Made by a program: the position numbers and the translations under genes | The notes under the pieces: generated by a model | Told to the model about the DNA's origin: nothing | The model's database searches: none | What the model saw: the letters and a program-made list of their open reading frames with translations, nothing else | Source: Durusdinium trenchii | Taxonomy: Eukaryota; Sar; Dinophyceae; Suessiales; Symbiodiniaceae | Direction: 5' to 3' | DNA: 64,000 nt | NCBI GenBank assembly: GCA_963970005.1 | Contig: CAXAMN010005336.1 | Coordinates: forward strand, 158,143 to 222,142 | Shown: in pieces, positions 20,640 through 33,267 of the stretch | Numbering within the stretch: the stretch's first letter is position 1 | Layout of the letters: every line of letters starts with the position of its first letter

Positions 20640-21567
20640 TTGTCCAGTTGTCCAGCAATGGTTTGTGAAGGTGAAAGTTTGTGAAGGTTTGTTGCTGTTG
20701 ATCTCAACATATTTTCACATGTTGCACTACTTCATGTTGCCATATTTCAATTGACCTAACTACCTTTGTAACTCTATGCTATGTGTTTTAGGGCATCAGG
20801 GTCTTCTGGGAATCTATGTCGAATGTGTGTGTGTGTGTCTGTGAGCTGCTGGGTGCCTTCTGACTGAGCTGGCATCCTGGTTGAGCACATCTGTCTGCAA
20901 ACATGAAGGTTTCAATGAACAAGTGCTGACTGACTCTCAAATGTGAATGAACCTTTAGCTTTGAATTGTCAATGCAAGCTGAAATGAGGTTGTCACTGCT
21001 GGTTGCAAACTAGCAGCCTCTAAACAAACAACTTCTGTCCAGCTGCCCTCCCATACTACCCTCAAACGATCACCCAAGTGCACCTCCATTGGTCCAGGTC
21101 AAGAGCTGCCAGAGTCTGGCCTCAATTCAGTTGACTTGAAGAGAAACATGCCTAGTTGCAACCACAACCTAATATTATGTATGTTGAAAGGAAAAGTTAA
21201 CCAACCTAACAGAATGGTTCATTGACAAGTGTGCCAGAATAAGCAAGTGCCTGAGTGGTTAAATTGTTGCAAAACGTTACTTTAGATTGCTCTGTCTGAC
21301 TCACTGCTCCTGAGGTCCCATGACTCAGTGCCTGCACCAATTTGACCTCGTTTGGAATTCTGCAAGAGGGGACAACACTCAATCCTCAAGAGGCCACTCT
21401 AAGACAAGTTGTGGCATGACTTGTGAATGTGAGGGATTCTGACGACAGTCACAAGCCATTCAATGAACCAAAACAGGAATGTGCATTCTGCTGTTCTGAC
21501 TCCCTGATTCCCCAATTTAGTTTCAATTTGCAAATACAAGACAAACCCAATGCACAATCCCCTTCTT
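20640..21567. other. Intergenic stretch upstream of tandem copy 2
   Basis: Directly upstream of the start codon lies a short array of TTGTCCAG units (about 20607-20660). Further out is AT-rich DNA with no convincing coding. Confidence 0.5.
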
Positions 21568-23006
21568 TTACTGAAAGCGATTATCAATCTGATGATGTCC
21601 GACTTCAGGTTGTCTGTCCGGAAATCTCAAGATTTCGTCAATGTCCTGGCGAATGTCCGACGAATCGACCATCATGTCCACCAATGACTCTACTCGATCA
21701 CAGTGATCAGCCTCATAGCCACTGCTCGCCGCAGGGTTAGGCCCAAGTCCAGGAGGAGGTGGAGGCAACCAAAGCGATGTGGGGATGTCCAACTGCTGCT
21801 CCGTCAACAGAATGTTCAAGGGGAATGGGACCAGCTTAAGTCCATTGGCCAAGAAGACAAGAGTACCTTTGCCCATCTGAGGATTCACACAAACTGAGTC
21901 AGTGAGTAGTGACATTTCCGCTGACTGACTGACATTCCTTCAAAAAACAAATGACAAAAATAGTTAATATGGCCCAAGTGAGACACTGTGTTGTCCTTCC
22001 TGGCGCACACTGTAAAAGTCCGGCCTGCGGAATGCATGCTTTGTCCTATAGGTCCGGCCTCTGTATGGCACCAGCACCTCTTGGGGTGGGCCCGACAAGT
22101 AGCGGTGGTCTGCATACTCAGCGAAGTGGTACTCTGAGACCTGGTCCCTCTCACAACCTGTCCGGCACATCACCTCTTCTGCATGCTCAACAGACCAGTC
22201 CAGCAAACGAAGCCGCTGCCGCGTAAGGAGACGGTCCGACGCAATCCTGAGCTTTTGAAAACTTTGCAATCGTATATAAGGTGTCAGTGAATTGAGGGCA
22301 AGCATGTTTCTATGGCAGGAACTTTGCATTCAACCAAGCTGCCTTAGCAAATTGTGCTGACTGGCATTGTCCAGTGGCACAACAAATTCGCCTGGTGCAT
22401 AATGCCTCAGCCATCAGGTTGGTGCCTGATTCTCTGTCCCTTGAGCATCTGAACAGTCACATCAAGTAAACTAGACAGAAATGTTTTAAAAAGATAACGA
22501 AACTGATGAAGTCAATGATTTCCAGCAGCCAAGCAACTGGAACCTGCATTCATGTGCTTCTCCATGTTCTAATGACAAGCGCGCCAGAAGAAGCAGGCAC
22601 CTGAGTGGTTATATAAATTGTTGCAACACTTACTTAAGATCGATTCAACAGCTTAAGCAAGGCAATAAATTGATTTTTAGATGCGCCACATCAAAAGCAT
22701 AAACTTTAAGGTATTGCAGCTTTAAGGAAAACACATTATATAATGGCTGTGAACGATGCTGAAACAGCCAAGGTTCAAGTCCGGCATGGTCATGAATCGC
22801 CGGATCTGCTCCTCGGAGAAGTTCACATTGCACGCTGCAAAGTATTGCCTGCAAACTGATGGAGTCAGCTCCACGAGGCACACATGTTGTCCTGGCTCAG
22901 TGGGTGGGTCCGGCTCTGTCCACTCTTCTCTAATAAGAAAAGGCCCATGTGCAAAACGGCCCGTGTGGTCCGACGCTTCAAAAACCATACTTTCGGCTTG
23001 GCCCAT
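21568..23006 (-). CDS. Multi-exon unknown gene
   Basis: The first exon starts at ATG 23006 ('MGQAESMVFEASDHTGRFAH', later 'FSEEQIRRFMTMPDLN') and ends about 22740. A middle exon spans about 22260-22020 ('LQSFQKLRIASDRLLTRQRL', 'YHFAEYADHRYL', 'VPYRGRTYRTKHAF'). The last exon runs about 21880-21568 ('GTLVFLANGLKLVPFPLNIL', a PPPPP run, '...DMMVDSSDIRQDIDEIL') to a stop. Exact splice sites were not resolved. All coding exons carry many GGAC words on the sense strand, like their neighbours. No family recognised. Confidence 0.5.
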
Positions 23007-23449
23007 GTGCGCTGCCCGACAATGCAATGAACTATTAGTCCAACCCGTATGCTTGAACCTGCTGAAGTAAGTTGCTGGATTGTGGTATAAGTAGTGGTGT
23101 CAAGATATGCATGTATATGCAAGATGTGCAAACATGTGATGAAACACGGTGAAACACGATCTTTTGTGCTGTTGGCGATTGACATGTCAGGTCTACTGTG
23201 CTGTGGAAAGTGCTAGCATTAGACACCGTGTACAAAAGCTGAACTATACCATAGAAGAGTCAGTTGGTTGCAGGTTGCTAGTGGCGCGCAATTGTCCAAA
23301 ATGTTGGAAACTTGCAACATCATCTGTCTTGAGGCAAAATGACACTCCAGCAGAAACATTACAGGTGTCACAAGTTGTGCCAGGGCTCAACAAATACAAA
23401 AAACAACCAAGTCAGGTACCAATCATCCCGCCCGCGCACGGCCAACTGT

Positions 23450-24000
23450 TACACTTGACTGAGTCTGAGCAGTCCGGCACAGCTGGGAAAAGGCGCTTCA
23501 ATTTGCCCAGGAGATTTGCCTGAGTGACCCAAACATAAACAGAAAATGATTGAAGTGAGACTCTGTTGCTTTCTTCCATTCACTGCTATTGACGAAGAAT
23601 GATCCACCAAAGATTCATGTACAATTCTGAACAAGGTGTTGATTTGCAAGCTCAAAACCAAGTCCGACTATGATCATTGTCGCTTCCAGTTAAGTGCCAA
23701 CGGTCTACTTATTGTCAAGGTTCTAATTAAACAGCCTAAATATTGAGATAACTCCAGCACACTTTCAATTGCCAACTACATATCTGACTGTAGAAATGCA
23801 ATCCTGAGAGCCAGGCTACCTCGTGATCCAAGTCCAACCACGAACTTTCAAGAGAAATGGCAATAATAAGATACTCTCCCTGCGAAGCTGCCTGAATATA
23901 TTTTGCACTAGAAGAAATGATCCAGCCCATTGAAGTCCGACGCAATATGTCCGACGCTGGAAACTTGATCAATATTGACAAAATTTGACATTCAACAGCC
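23450..24000 (-). CDS. Probable exons of a further unknown gene
   Basis: Two coding-looking minus-strand segments are visible: 'FPASDILRRTSMGWIISSSA' with '...ESSWLDLDHEVAWLSGL' (about 23975-23800) and 'ANLLGKLKRLFPAVPDCSDS' (about 23525-23455). Start, stop and splice borders are not established, and they may belong to the 5' part of the neighbouring gene. Confidence 0.3.
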
Positions 24001-26535
24001 CTGAAGTGAGGACAAGGTAGAAGCAGGTGGGTGGAGAAGTTTGCTGATATGATATGTGTTCTCAACCTTTAAAGGAGTGAATGCATCATTTGTTGGTTTG
24101 AAGGTGTTGTGGCTTCCCCACGCTACAGTGCACCAGGAATACAATGCACTGTGACGCCACATGTATTGTGCCTGTGTTTTACACACATTGGATGATGAAA
24201 GCCAAATGCATGTCAATGTAGGGGACGAAGGGTCGGATACACGGCGCTATATGGAAACATCCAGCTGCCGCCCCCCAGTGTCCCCCTTTCACAATGGGTG
24301 GCAATTTCTGTGCCATGGATGGGGTGTTGGCACACTACAATGCAATAGGATAGTGGTGCAAACCAAGTGCAAAACCAAGTGCAACACCAAGTGCAAACCA
24401 ATGGCAGTGTACACAAATGGCAGTGTACCAATGACCTTGTACACTGTCTGCATACACAGTGATTTCCAGAGACATCCAACTCGTGCCCCTACTAGCCCAA
24501 CATTTGAACAAAGGCAAAAACTTTGAGAACATCAGTTGCTTAATACAATGTTCCATCAGCTCCAATGAAAGCTTAGTGGAATACTAGTGGCAGTGCCCCA
24601 AATTTTTGATAAATTATCCTCTTTTTTTACTCACGAACTTTGATGCTTTTGATTCACAATACATGTGTATGAATTTTGGTCAACTTCCATGCTCTTCCCT
24701 GGTTACTTGCTCTTCCCTGGTAATCGCGCCGTCTGATTCTTATGTAGAATGGACAAGGGTATTCTGCACACGTCTAGCTGTGCTCAAAAATGGGACTCTC
24801 AAACTATCCGTTGTCAGCGAATCAAGGCAAACTTACTGGGCGCACTCTGTACGGTGTCAGGATTCTGACCTGTCAACATCCTTCTACCACCCCCTGCCTG
24901 TCTGGAGTTTCCGGTGAAACAAGAAACTCTTGGGTTGCAGCCATTCTCTATCTATCTGCTGCGTGCCTGCAACCCAGCTCGGTTTCTTTGGCGCTTCTTG
25001 TGCTTCTGTGGTGCTCTTTGTTTTGGTTTGGCACTTGATGGCAACTAGAGACTTCGCGGCCTTATCCAAGCAAAATGCGGACGTCACTCTCAGATTCACC
25101 TGTCCCTCGCCATCCAGCCATCGCAGGCCACGATCAATCAGGGAAAACAATGCACCAATGCTTTTGACTCTTGAACCAGCGATTCATATTTGACATCCGA
25201 AGAAAACAGTTCAGCCAACCGCAACACGTCCACCGAAAGACAGCTTCGCAAATTGGAGCGACGATCGTCCACCTGACCTGACCAAACGGACTGAGACGAC
25301 GACGCAGGATGTAAGCCCACGACAACAGACCAAAAGGAAAAGGCTGCATCGTCCCCCAAAACGATGACAACAGCTCAAACCGGAACAAACGTCATTGCCC
25401 CGACACAACTAACTTCTAGCGGGACAGGGACACCCAGACGCCGCCGTAGGATCAACCTTGCCGCACAGCGCCGGGAATGTCGAGATATGAAGCCGCCACC
25501 CAATCTCTCCCAGCTGGTCGCCTCAGGGTCAACCCGCTTGCAATAAGGCGGATCGCCGCCATAGCGGACACTACGGCCGCCCACGTGCTTCTGACTTGTC
25601 CTCCGGATTGTCGCACTTGACTTCCGTCACCTCACATCATCCGGAATATCGGACGATTCTTGCGGGCCTCTCGAATGCGCTCAGTGAGCTGTTCTTCAGA
25701 CAAGGAACATCTGGTCATCATCATCTAGTTCAGGCGGCCCGTCGTCCGTGTCATGGCTGGACATCAGGGGCTCCAAATACGCCAGCCACGAGTCAACTTC
25801 AGTCTTAAAAGGGGCATGCTCTCAGCATTGCGGATGTTCAGGCATATAAGCTTCCTTACAAGTGGCGAGATGAAACTTATCCCATCCTCTGGCTGAAGGC
25901 AGGGCCTCCGCGCAGATCTGCGAAAGCAAGGCTCGTCGTTGATGACATTCACGGCTGGCGTGGTCGAACGCCTTTGCTCGAGACGCATTCATTTAACCTG
26001 AGCCTGACGAAAAGCCCAGCTGCAACAATATAGCCGGTCAAAAAAACCTTGGGTTGAAGAGGTATCCAGAGTCTCCTTAAGGACAAACTCACAAGACATG
26101 CCCCTTTGTTTGGTAATGCTGCCCCGCTTGCCACCAGCGATCAGTTCAGGTGGCACGCGGCCTTTCTATCATCACGCTGCAGAAGATCTGGACGCTATGG
26201 CCCTGGACAGCTTGCGCGCGCGTGGACGGTTAAACTCCCTAAGCTTACCGGCAGGGATTCGACTCAAGTTGACTGTGAAGACGATGGGCAAGATATAGTT
26301 ACAGTATATAGCGCGCCCACGCCACTTTTGAGACTTCTGGTAGTATAGAGGGAACGGTGGGTTCTCCAAGTGATAGATTCGCAGTTGTTGGGCATGACCA
26401 AAGTCATCCTGCGAAGGAGCTGTAGGCCGGCATCTCAGAGAACGCGATCGATTTGTCTGGGCGCGTCCACCCGGAATGCGGGGGGATTTGGGCAAGGTTT
26501 GCGGCAATCTTTTTCATGAACTGCGACTCTTGCAT
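24001..26535. other. Long stretch without a supported gene
   Basis: Contains a small tandem run of AACCAAGTGCA (about 24358-24400) followed by a doubled GGCAGTGTACA, and a doubled GCTCTTCCCTGGT near 24690-24720. ORFs at 25134-25584 and 26172-26507 on the minus strand are not convincing. The GTCC/TCCGAC enrichment of the first 24 kb fades out here. Confidence 0.45.
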
Positions 26536-26639
26536 TTAATTCGCTGCTCCAAGGGAGCCAAAAAGGAACACCACGCAAGGCTTCTCATAGGGACGATGGC
26601 CTTGCTCTTCTTGCCCTTGCCTCTGCCCTTGGTGGTCGG

Positions 26640-27100
26640 AACGCCGACTCCTTTGCACTTGGGGATTTAGATCTTCCTTTTGTCCACGCGGCGAACGACG
26701 CGGATTCCGTTTTTCTTGCACATGTACGCGGTGCATCTTGGCATTCCACAGGGGTCTGGCATATGGTGTCACAGGTTTATGTTCACCTTGGGAAAAGGCG
26801 ATCTTGAGATCCATGTGACAGGTTTGGGTGACAGTGCGGCAAACTGTCGCAGAACGGAGCCCCCAAAAAACAGGCTAGGCTGCTTGTCAGTCTGGGGTGT
26901 CCTTCTCCCTGTGAAACCCTTGATTGAGCGCCCAGGAGAACCCAGCGGCCTTTATCTTTACGCATGTCCACAAGCTCAAAAAAATATCCGTCATTGTCAA
27001 ACCAGGATTTACACTCATGTTGCTTTGCTTCCACGAGCTATTTCGCAAGTTGTCGCTTCTTTTGCTGGGTTGCCTCCTTCCGTTTCTTGCCAACTAAGTA
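26640..27100 (-). mobile_element. Decayed Ty1/copia-type reverse transcriptase fragment
   Basis: Read on the minus strand, the segment has 'RKEATQQKKRQLAK', a TAG stop (27038-27040), then 'EAKQHECKSWFDND' and 'FFELVDMRKDKGRWVL'. After frameshifts it has 'HMDLKIAFSQGEH', which matches motif A (D-x-K-x-AF-x-G) of copia reverse transcriptase. The E-x5-SW-x-(D/E)N followed by an RWV block is the usual start of that domain. The catalytic YxDD region and integrase were not found. The copy cannot encode a working enzyme because of at least one stop and two frameshifts. Confidence 0.7.
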
Positions 27101-27129
27101 TGCGAACACGTCCCCTTTTGCTTGGCACA

Positions 27130-28330
27130 GAGTCAAGCGAGCATTGTCCTCATCCGCAATGCAGGAATTTACTTGCTTTTCTGAGTTTCCCGGTATATAA
27201 TTCTTTCTGATTATTTCCCCCGTCCTTGCCGCAATGAAGGGTGTACCGAGGGACTGTGAAGGAACCTGTATTACTACAAAGCGTTGGTTCTGCTGACACC
27301 ACCTATCCCTATCGACGAAGAGGTCGTGATAGTCGATGGTTACCTTGAACTCGGGTTGATTCCCCTCTTCTTACTGTTCTTCATCAACCGTTTCTGTGTC
27401 CAAAAAATCGGACGAAGGGCGTTCATCTTCCGGGTCTTCGGCCATCGGAAGGTTGTCCTGACGGTTGCGCGCTTGGATCTCTGGCGTCATCATCTTCATC
27501 TTGCGGCAGCGGATCCCGAGCCTTTTCGCCTTTTCGTTTCACACAGCAGCAACGGACGGGGTATTTGACGCGACTGGCGGCGAAGAAGTGAGGCGATAAT
27601 CACCCCCCGCGCTTGCTCGGCGGAATGTCCAGAGGAGATGAAAACGGGTCAGGAATCTGCAGTACCCGTCAGGGAGGCGCCACATGAGTACCAGGACTAA
27701 CACAACAGCCAACGGCGCAAAAGGATCAGGCGTAGGAGGAGCTGCAATCGCAGGTGGAGGAGAAGGTGGTGGCCGCAGCGCGTCAAGGATCTTCACGGCA
27801 CAGGCCTGTTATTATTGGCAAGAGACATCTGCTCATCAGGTTTTAAACCAGGAGGTGGTAGGAGGAGAGCAGGCGGAGTAGGAAACCAAGTGCAACCTGC
27901 AAGGCGCTTCCTCACAGTGCACTGCTGACCCTTTGCAGAGGAAAAGCGGCTAGACGAATCCTGCAAAGGAAAGCTGACCTTGTTCGTGTCTCTATGCCGC
28001 TTGCACCCACTCAATGATGACAAAGCAGTCAACATGGCGATACAGCGATACACTTCGGCTCGCGAAAAACGCCAAGCTGAGAAACGTGGCAACCATCAGT
28101 CATCAGTCTCTTCTGCTTGACTCTCGGAAAATCGAGCATCCTGAGACTGATTGCTCTGGTCGGCCGAAGTTCCTGCCCAATCAGCCGAGTTTATCCTGAG
28201 TTCCACTGTTCCACTTGTGACCTGTCCTTAGATAGCTTGGATGGCCTACACTTCATTGCACCAACAACGTCCATCGTCCCACTCACTAGTACCTCAGGTT
28301 TCCTCGGCAGTTTCGTTTGGTGAGCCTGCG
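27130..28330. other. Stretch without a supported gene
   Basis: Lies between the copia reverse-transcriptase fragment and gag-like sequence, so it is probably eroded copia DNA. A Pro-rich minus-strand frame (27539-27796) shows no domain. Confidence 0.4.
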
Positions 28331-28500
28331 ATGGCTCTTCGACTCTTCGGACGCTGATGTGGCAACATTGGCGTGCTCTAGTTCTGCTGTTTTCCTTTCC
28401 CTTTCCAGTTTCCCTTGAAAGCATCCTTTCCTTTGAAAACTAATCCCTTTCCTTTCTCTCCTTTTCCTTTGCCTTGCTGATAGAAACTGGAGCCGGGATG
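28330..28500 (-). mobile_element. Possible gag remnant of the copia element
   Basis: The minus strand encodes Lys/Gly-rich wording in two overlapping frames ('YQQGKGKGERKG', 'FKGKDAFKGNWKGKGKQQ'), the style found ahead of the zinc knuckle in dinoflagellate copia gag. It lies 5' of the reverse-transcriptase fragment on the same strand. No CCHC knuckle is visible. Confidence 0.35.
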
Positions 28501-31500
28501 TTCCAAGTAATGCGCTGCACCCTTGCCTTTATGGCTGACAAAGCCAATTCTTTTTCCTATTCATCGTCCTTGACCTTTACGTTTCTGAAGTTGTCGCGAT
28601 CAGCGATTGTGGACCTTGCTGTTGAAATATTCTCGCTCAGCAGAAAGAATCAAAAAGGCATTCTCGTTGATTGGGGGCAGACACAGGCCCCTCTTCACCT
28701 GTATCTTAGTCTACAACCCAAAACCCTGCTTCATTCCCCACATCGCCTTCATCAAGAGTGAGAAAAGGTTGGCATCGAAACAACGGGTCTGCCGTATCCG
28801 TTGCTGTGCCACAAAGAGATCTAGGAAAAACCTTTGGCTGCAAGATTCATATAGTTGTTGACGCCAACATGGCGCAAAGGTACGCTGGAGACAAAAAGTT
28901 CTACTGTGTATGCTCTTCGCTCAAGCCTGACTGGACAAGAAAGATGAGAGACGTGAGATTGTCTGAAAGGAGATGGAAGAAGGAAAGTTCTTCGATGCTG
29001 CGGCTTCACGTTGCCAACCACTTCAGATCAAATTCTCTCAGCTTCCGTTCTTTTACGTTTGGGCCCTGCATTTGTTGCAAGAGCATGTGCTGCTGCTGTG
29101 TGGGGGTGTTCGGGCAATCGGCGTCACTGGTGGATGGGACGACTGTAGTGTCATGACTATCTTGGATGAGGGGTCCAGTCTAACACATTCCCCACTGCCT
29201 CGCGAAGCGCGCATAAGCTGCGCGAACTGCCACGAAAAGACCTGGCCCGCACCTTTCAAACAGTAGGGCATCGGAGTGCCCTTGAAATATGCAACACCCT
29301 TTCGCTCATCTCCAAGTTGCGTGTTATCAGGCATCTTCTTGTACAGTAATACTCAGCTGAGCCTACAACAACATCGAGCAAGGGGCCAGGCCTCTCTGCA
29401 GTAAGCATAGGCGTAGTGGCAATTGCTGATCCAATCACCTATCAAATCTTCACACCTATCAAAACTTCACGAACTCTGGCCATCAAAAGTGGGAGGGGGG
29501 CTGGTGTCATCTTGACACCTCGTGCTGGCTGCGCTTACGGCACGCCGAGGTTCCGTTTCTAGTCACTCCTGGCCTCACCTTTGGCGTCCGCATCTATGCG
29601 GAAGATCTGGACAATGGTCACACAGGCAACACACTGGTTGTCTCAAGTTCGGAATGCCGAACAGACACGCACCAATGCAGTCTACGCGACAGCGAAGCAA
29701 AGGAGAGACAAGCCGCCGCTATGGGGCAAGATCACCCAAAAGTGGCAGAAGTGCCATTCTGGAGCCAAATGACGAAACTGCATGTACAAAGATTAAAACA
29801 CAAAGTCGACTACAAAGAACTGTAAACGGTACATTGCGTAGATATGGGCCTTGAAAACCAGGTGAACACAAACATCACCCCCACCCCCACCCATCTTCAA
29901 ACATGCCCGAAAATCAGCAGGTTCTTCAATGGCGTCTAAGCAGCCGGCAACTGTATAGTATGGTTATATATCCAAAAAATAGGTTCCGCTAGGCCACATA
30001 ACATAGGGCTTATTGGGGCTTGTCAAGAGCGAACCTGAAAATGAACACATATTACAGTAAAGAGTGTCTTAAAATACTTCCCGCTGCAAGTCGTAAGTAA
30101 GTCGGATGTATTGCCTGCAGGCCTTGCGAGACATTTGGCCTTCAAGCAAAGCAAATAATGCCAAAATTTCTGCACAAGCATGGGGTTGGCAGCGCCCCTT
30201 CAAGTACAGTGAGCCTCAAAAAGGCTCACTAAGCCCTATTCGGCCTTGGCAATAACAAAGAGTTCAGAAGGCTTACCTTCTGCCCGGAGTTTGGAGTTGT
30301 CACGTTGCCTGAAATTGCCTGAAATATTGAGCGTCCAGGAGTCCAGGCATTGCAAAATGTTTTTGAGCCAGACTTACCCAAATATTCATCAGGAGACACG
30401 AAGCCGCGAAGGCTGATATACCAAAGCGGAGCTGAAGTTGAGTGAATTATTTTCCTTGCTTCCTTCGTCCTTTCTTCCATCTATCCGTTCTTTCTTCCTT
30501 CGCTTGATCCTTCCCAAAACATGATCACAGTGTGAGGCCCCCCACCTGTGAGCTCTGAATCGGCCTGGGGCTTCGCCTGCTTCGCATGCACTCCAAGTTT
30601 GGGGCAAGCACCATACACGCCCTTAGGATCTCCGCAATACCTGCAGTGAGGCTGCCCTTCAGCTCCACATCCAAGACCAGGGCAGGTGCTGTCAAAAAAG
30701 CACTCCAACCCCGATTTTGTGCAGCTGCATCTGTCTTTGACTCCTGCAGGGTAAGTTTACAGTAAACATGGGGGAAAAGTGTGTTTGGAGGTTCCCTGAC
30801 CAGCTCTCAGTGTTTCAAGCCAGCTTTCGGTTCCCCTAGCTTCTAAGTTCATTCCTTTCCGGCTCGACCAATCCATCTGTGGCGACTAAAGTCTGAAGTC
30901 TCGCTGCTCGCACTCAAGCCTGACACACAAAGGCCCAGCCCAAGGACCAATACGCTGGCTGGATGTGGAAACATCGCTAGAGCGAATGAGAACAACATGT
31001 GGCTAAAGCTGTACCCTCATGATGTTGTGATGCCTCCCATGCGTGGTCTGGATTTGAGCAAAAACGACTGCATTGCACAAAATGTGGACCAAAGGTCGAT
31101 GGTTTCCAGTGACCATATACAAGAATCAAGAATAGCATACAACTTGTGCACTGCCAAACCTAACAGCAAACCTGCCAATATGGAAGAAAACACATGATCA
31201 ATCAAGTACAAACAACATACAAAGGGATCAAAGCTTGGAGTGAGTGATAACTGATAGCCGGATAATGTCCCCTTGCAAGTTTTTCGGCAAGGTGTGCTTT
31301 GCTTCGCTTGTCTAACTTCTTACAACATGACTGCAAGACCCGACATGCACCAAAACTTCAATGGGCAACAGCCCCACCCTGAAGCAATCCTAGTTTAGAA
31401 TGGCTTTGACCCTCTGGTCAGCTGGTCTTCTGGATGGTCCATTGGTCATGACTGAACCTGTCCTCTAACCTCTGCCCTTTGCTCGAACCCAGCTCCTACA

Positions 31501-32495
31501 GCTGTTGCTTAATTTTTCTGGTGGTTGCTGGCTGAGCGAAACTACGTCTGGCATGTTGCTGTGCACGGCTGATGGTTGGGTAAAGCTACGTCATGAGGGC
31601 TTGAAGGATACGACAACTGCTTCAAAATGACGGGATGGCCTCAGGCAAGCGTTCTAACAAGCAAGCAAGTCAAGCCGCGTTCAACCTGCTTTGTTCTTGC
31701 TCTTGGCCTGTGTAAGAACAGAATCATGCTGAGGCTGTCAGTCTGTCTCATGGGGGATTGAATAGTCAAGTTCAAAGCTTCGTTGTCAAGGATTGATGGC
31801 AGATCCTCACACCACCAGGGGTCCTGGAACTAGCATGGTGCACCCAACGTCACCCCACCCCATACGCAATGGATGCTCCAGTTCCAGTCCTTCATCTAAT
31901 CTCATGCAATGTCTTCTCTTAAAAAACTAAGAAAAACATCTCAGGCTCCTGGAGTTTGTCTGGTATCTTAGACTTACGCCCTCTCGCCGCCTCTCGCCTC
32001 TCGCCGCACCAAACTCGAATTCCCTTTTACAGCTGGACCACTATATACGTAATATATGGTACATCTTAGTGTGGTGGTGGTGGAAGTCTGCCACTCTTCA
32101 ATTCTCTGGAGTTGTACCTATATACTTAGACTTAGAACTAGGACTGCTCTCCGACTATGGCTTTTTCAAAAAGCGACTGGCGATCTCTCGTCAGCAAGGC
32201 CACTCTCTGAGCGTCTCTGAACCTGGACACGGGTTGCAGTTTATCAGTCATGCCTGCAGCCACTCTACAATAAATACTATGGATTTGTGATCACTTTTGT
32301 CGTGTTCTAAGTCCACAACGAAAGGTCGGCCGGAGTCACCTTGGCGATTGAGGAGGAAAGGTCGCGCTTTCACTTGCAGAAGCCATACGCACTTGGAAGT
32401 GTGTGTGCAACCCTTGGGGTCACAGGGGTCCTTTCGGGTTGGTTTGTTCTTGTTTGCCGATTTTTCAAGCAGGGGGCACAGAGACTGAGTCCTAT
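28501..32495. other. Long stretch without a supported gene
   Basis: The minus-strand frame 30481-30708 has a Cys-rich segment ('CPGLGCGAEGQPHCRYCG') and may be an exon of unknown type. The frame 32248-32583 contains 'CDPKGCTHTSKCVW'. A CTCTCGCC minisatellite lies at about 31979-32010 and a GTGGTGGTGG run at 32071-32083. No mobile-element domain or RNA gene was recognised. Confidence 0.4.
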
Positions 32496-32499
32496 CCGT

Positions 32500-32880
32500 G
32501 CCAACGAAGCTATGGAAACCAGTTGGAGGAGAGTTGGCTTGTACCTGCCATGGTTTGAACTTTTGATCAAGCTGTGACTCCACTATTCAGCACAGGGCTA
32601 ATGCAATCTGCAGTCATGCACGAACGCCGTCAGCTTGTCGCTTCGATCGGTCGATGGTTTCTTTTAGATTTGATGGCCACGCTGAACTTGATGGACCTCC
32701 TTTCAAGTTTCCNNNNNNNNNNGGAAATCAGTTGTGGAGGAGAGTTGGGACGCCAACTCTTGTACCTGCGATGGTTTGTACTTTTGATCAAGCTGTGACT
32801 CTACTATTCAGCACAGGGCTGCACGAACGCCGTCAGCTACCGTGCGGCGAGCGGCATTCACATCAGCGCGCATTTCTATA
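32500..32880. repeat. Direct repeat on both sides of an assembly gap
   Basis: The segment about 32515-32640 (GGAGAGTTGG, GTTTGAACTTTTGATCAAGC, TATTCAGCACAGGGCT, GCACGAACGCCGTCAGCT) recurs at about 32728-32840 after the gap. The following sequence, GGCATTCACATCAG..CATTTCTATAAGTGT (32840-32884), recurs right after the second gap at 46603-46648. Confidence 0.8.
32713..32722. other. Assembly gap (10 N)
   Basis: Ten Ns within the direct repeat described at 32500-32880; the true gap size is unknown. Confidence 0.99.
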
Positions 32881-33220
32881 AGTGTCTGACCTTCGAGTCA
32901 GCCCAGGGTGAGCTCGCAGAGTGCCCCCTGTGGACCCGTCGAACGGGGGGAACATAGGTGTCCGTAGCGGACAGCAGGAGGCTTATGCCAAAGTGATTTG
33001 CCAAGACTTGATGAATTATTGAATTCCAAGTAGGCCGCTTTCGAGCATGCCAGAACGTGTCCGCAGCGGACGTTACGGCTTCTATCTGTGTTAAGAAATA
33101 TTCTTAAACAAGAAAGTAGACTCTATTTTTTCGGAAAAATATTTCTAGACTATTTTTGTCAAAAAAACACGTTTTCTTTTAAATACGTATTAAGTTCCAA
33201 TTTGAAGGGCCCTGCCACAA

Positions 33221-33257
33221 AGAGAAAGAAAGAGAGAGAGAGAGAAAGAGAAAGAGC
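33221..33257. repeat. GA-rich microsatellite
   Basis: A run of GAAA, GAGA and GA units. Confidence 0.9.
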
Positions 33258-33267
33258 GCCCCCTCAA

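Noticed and set aside
25134-25584. Overlapping minus-strand ORFs as a gene
   Set aside because: Three frames are open over short spans, with no motif and no splice sites that join them sensibly.
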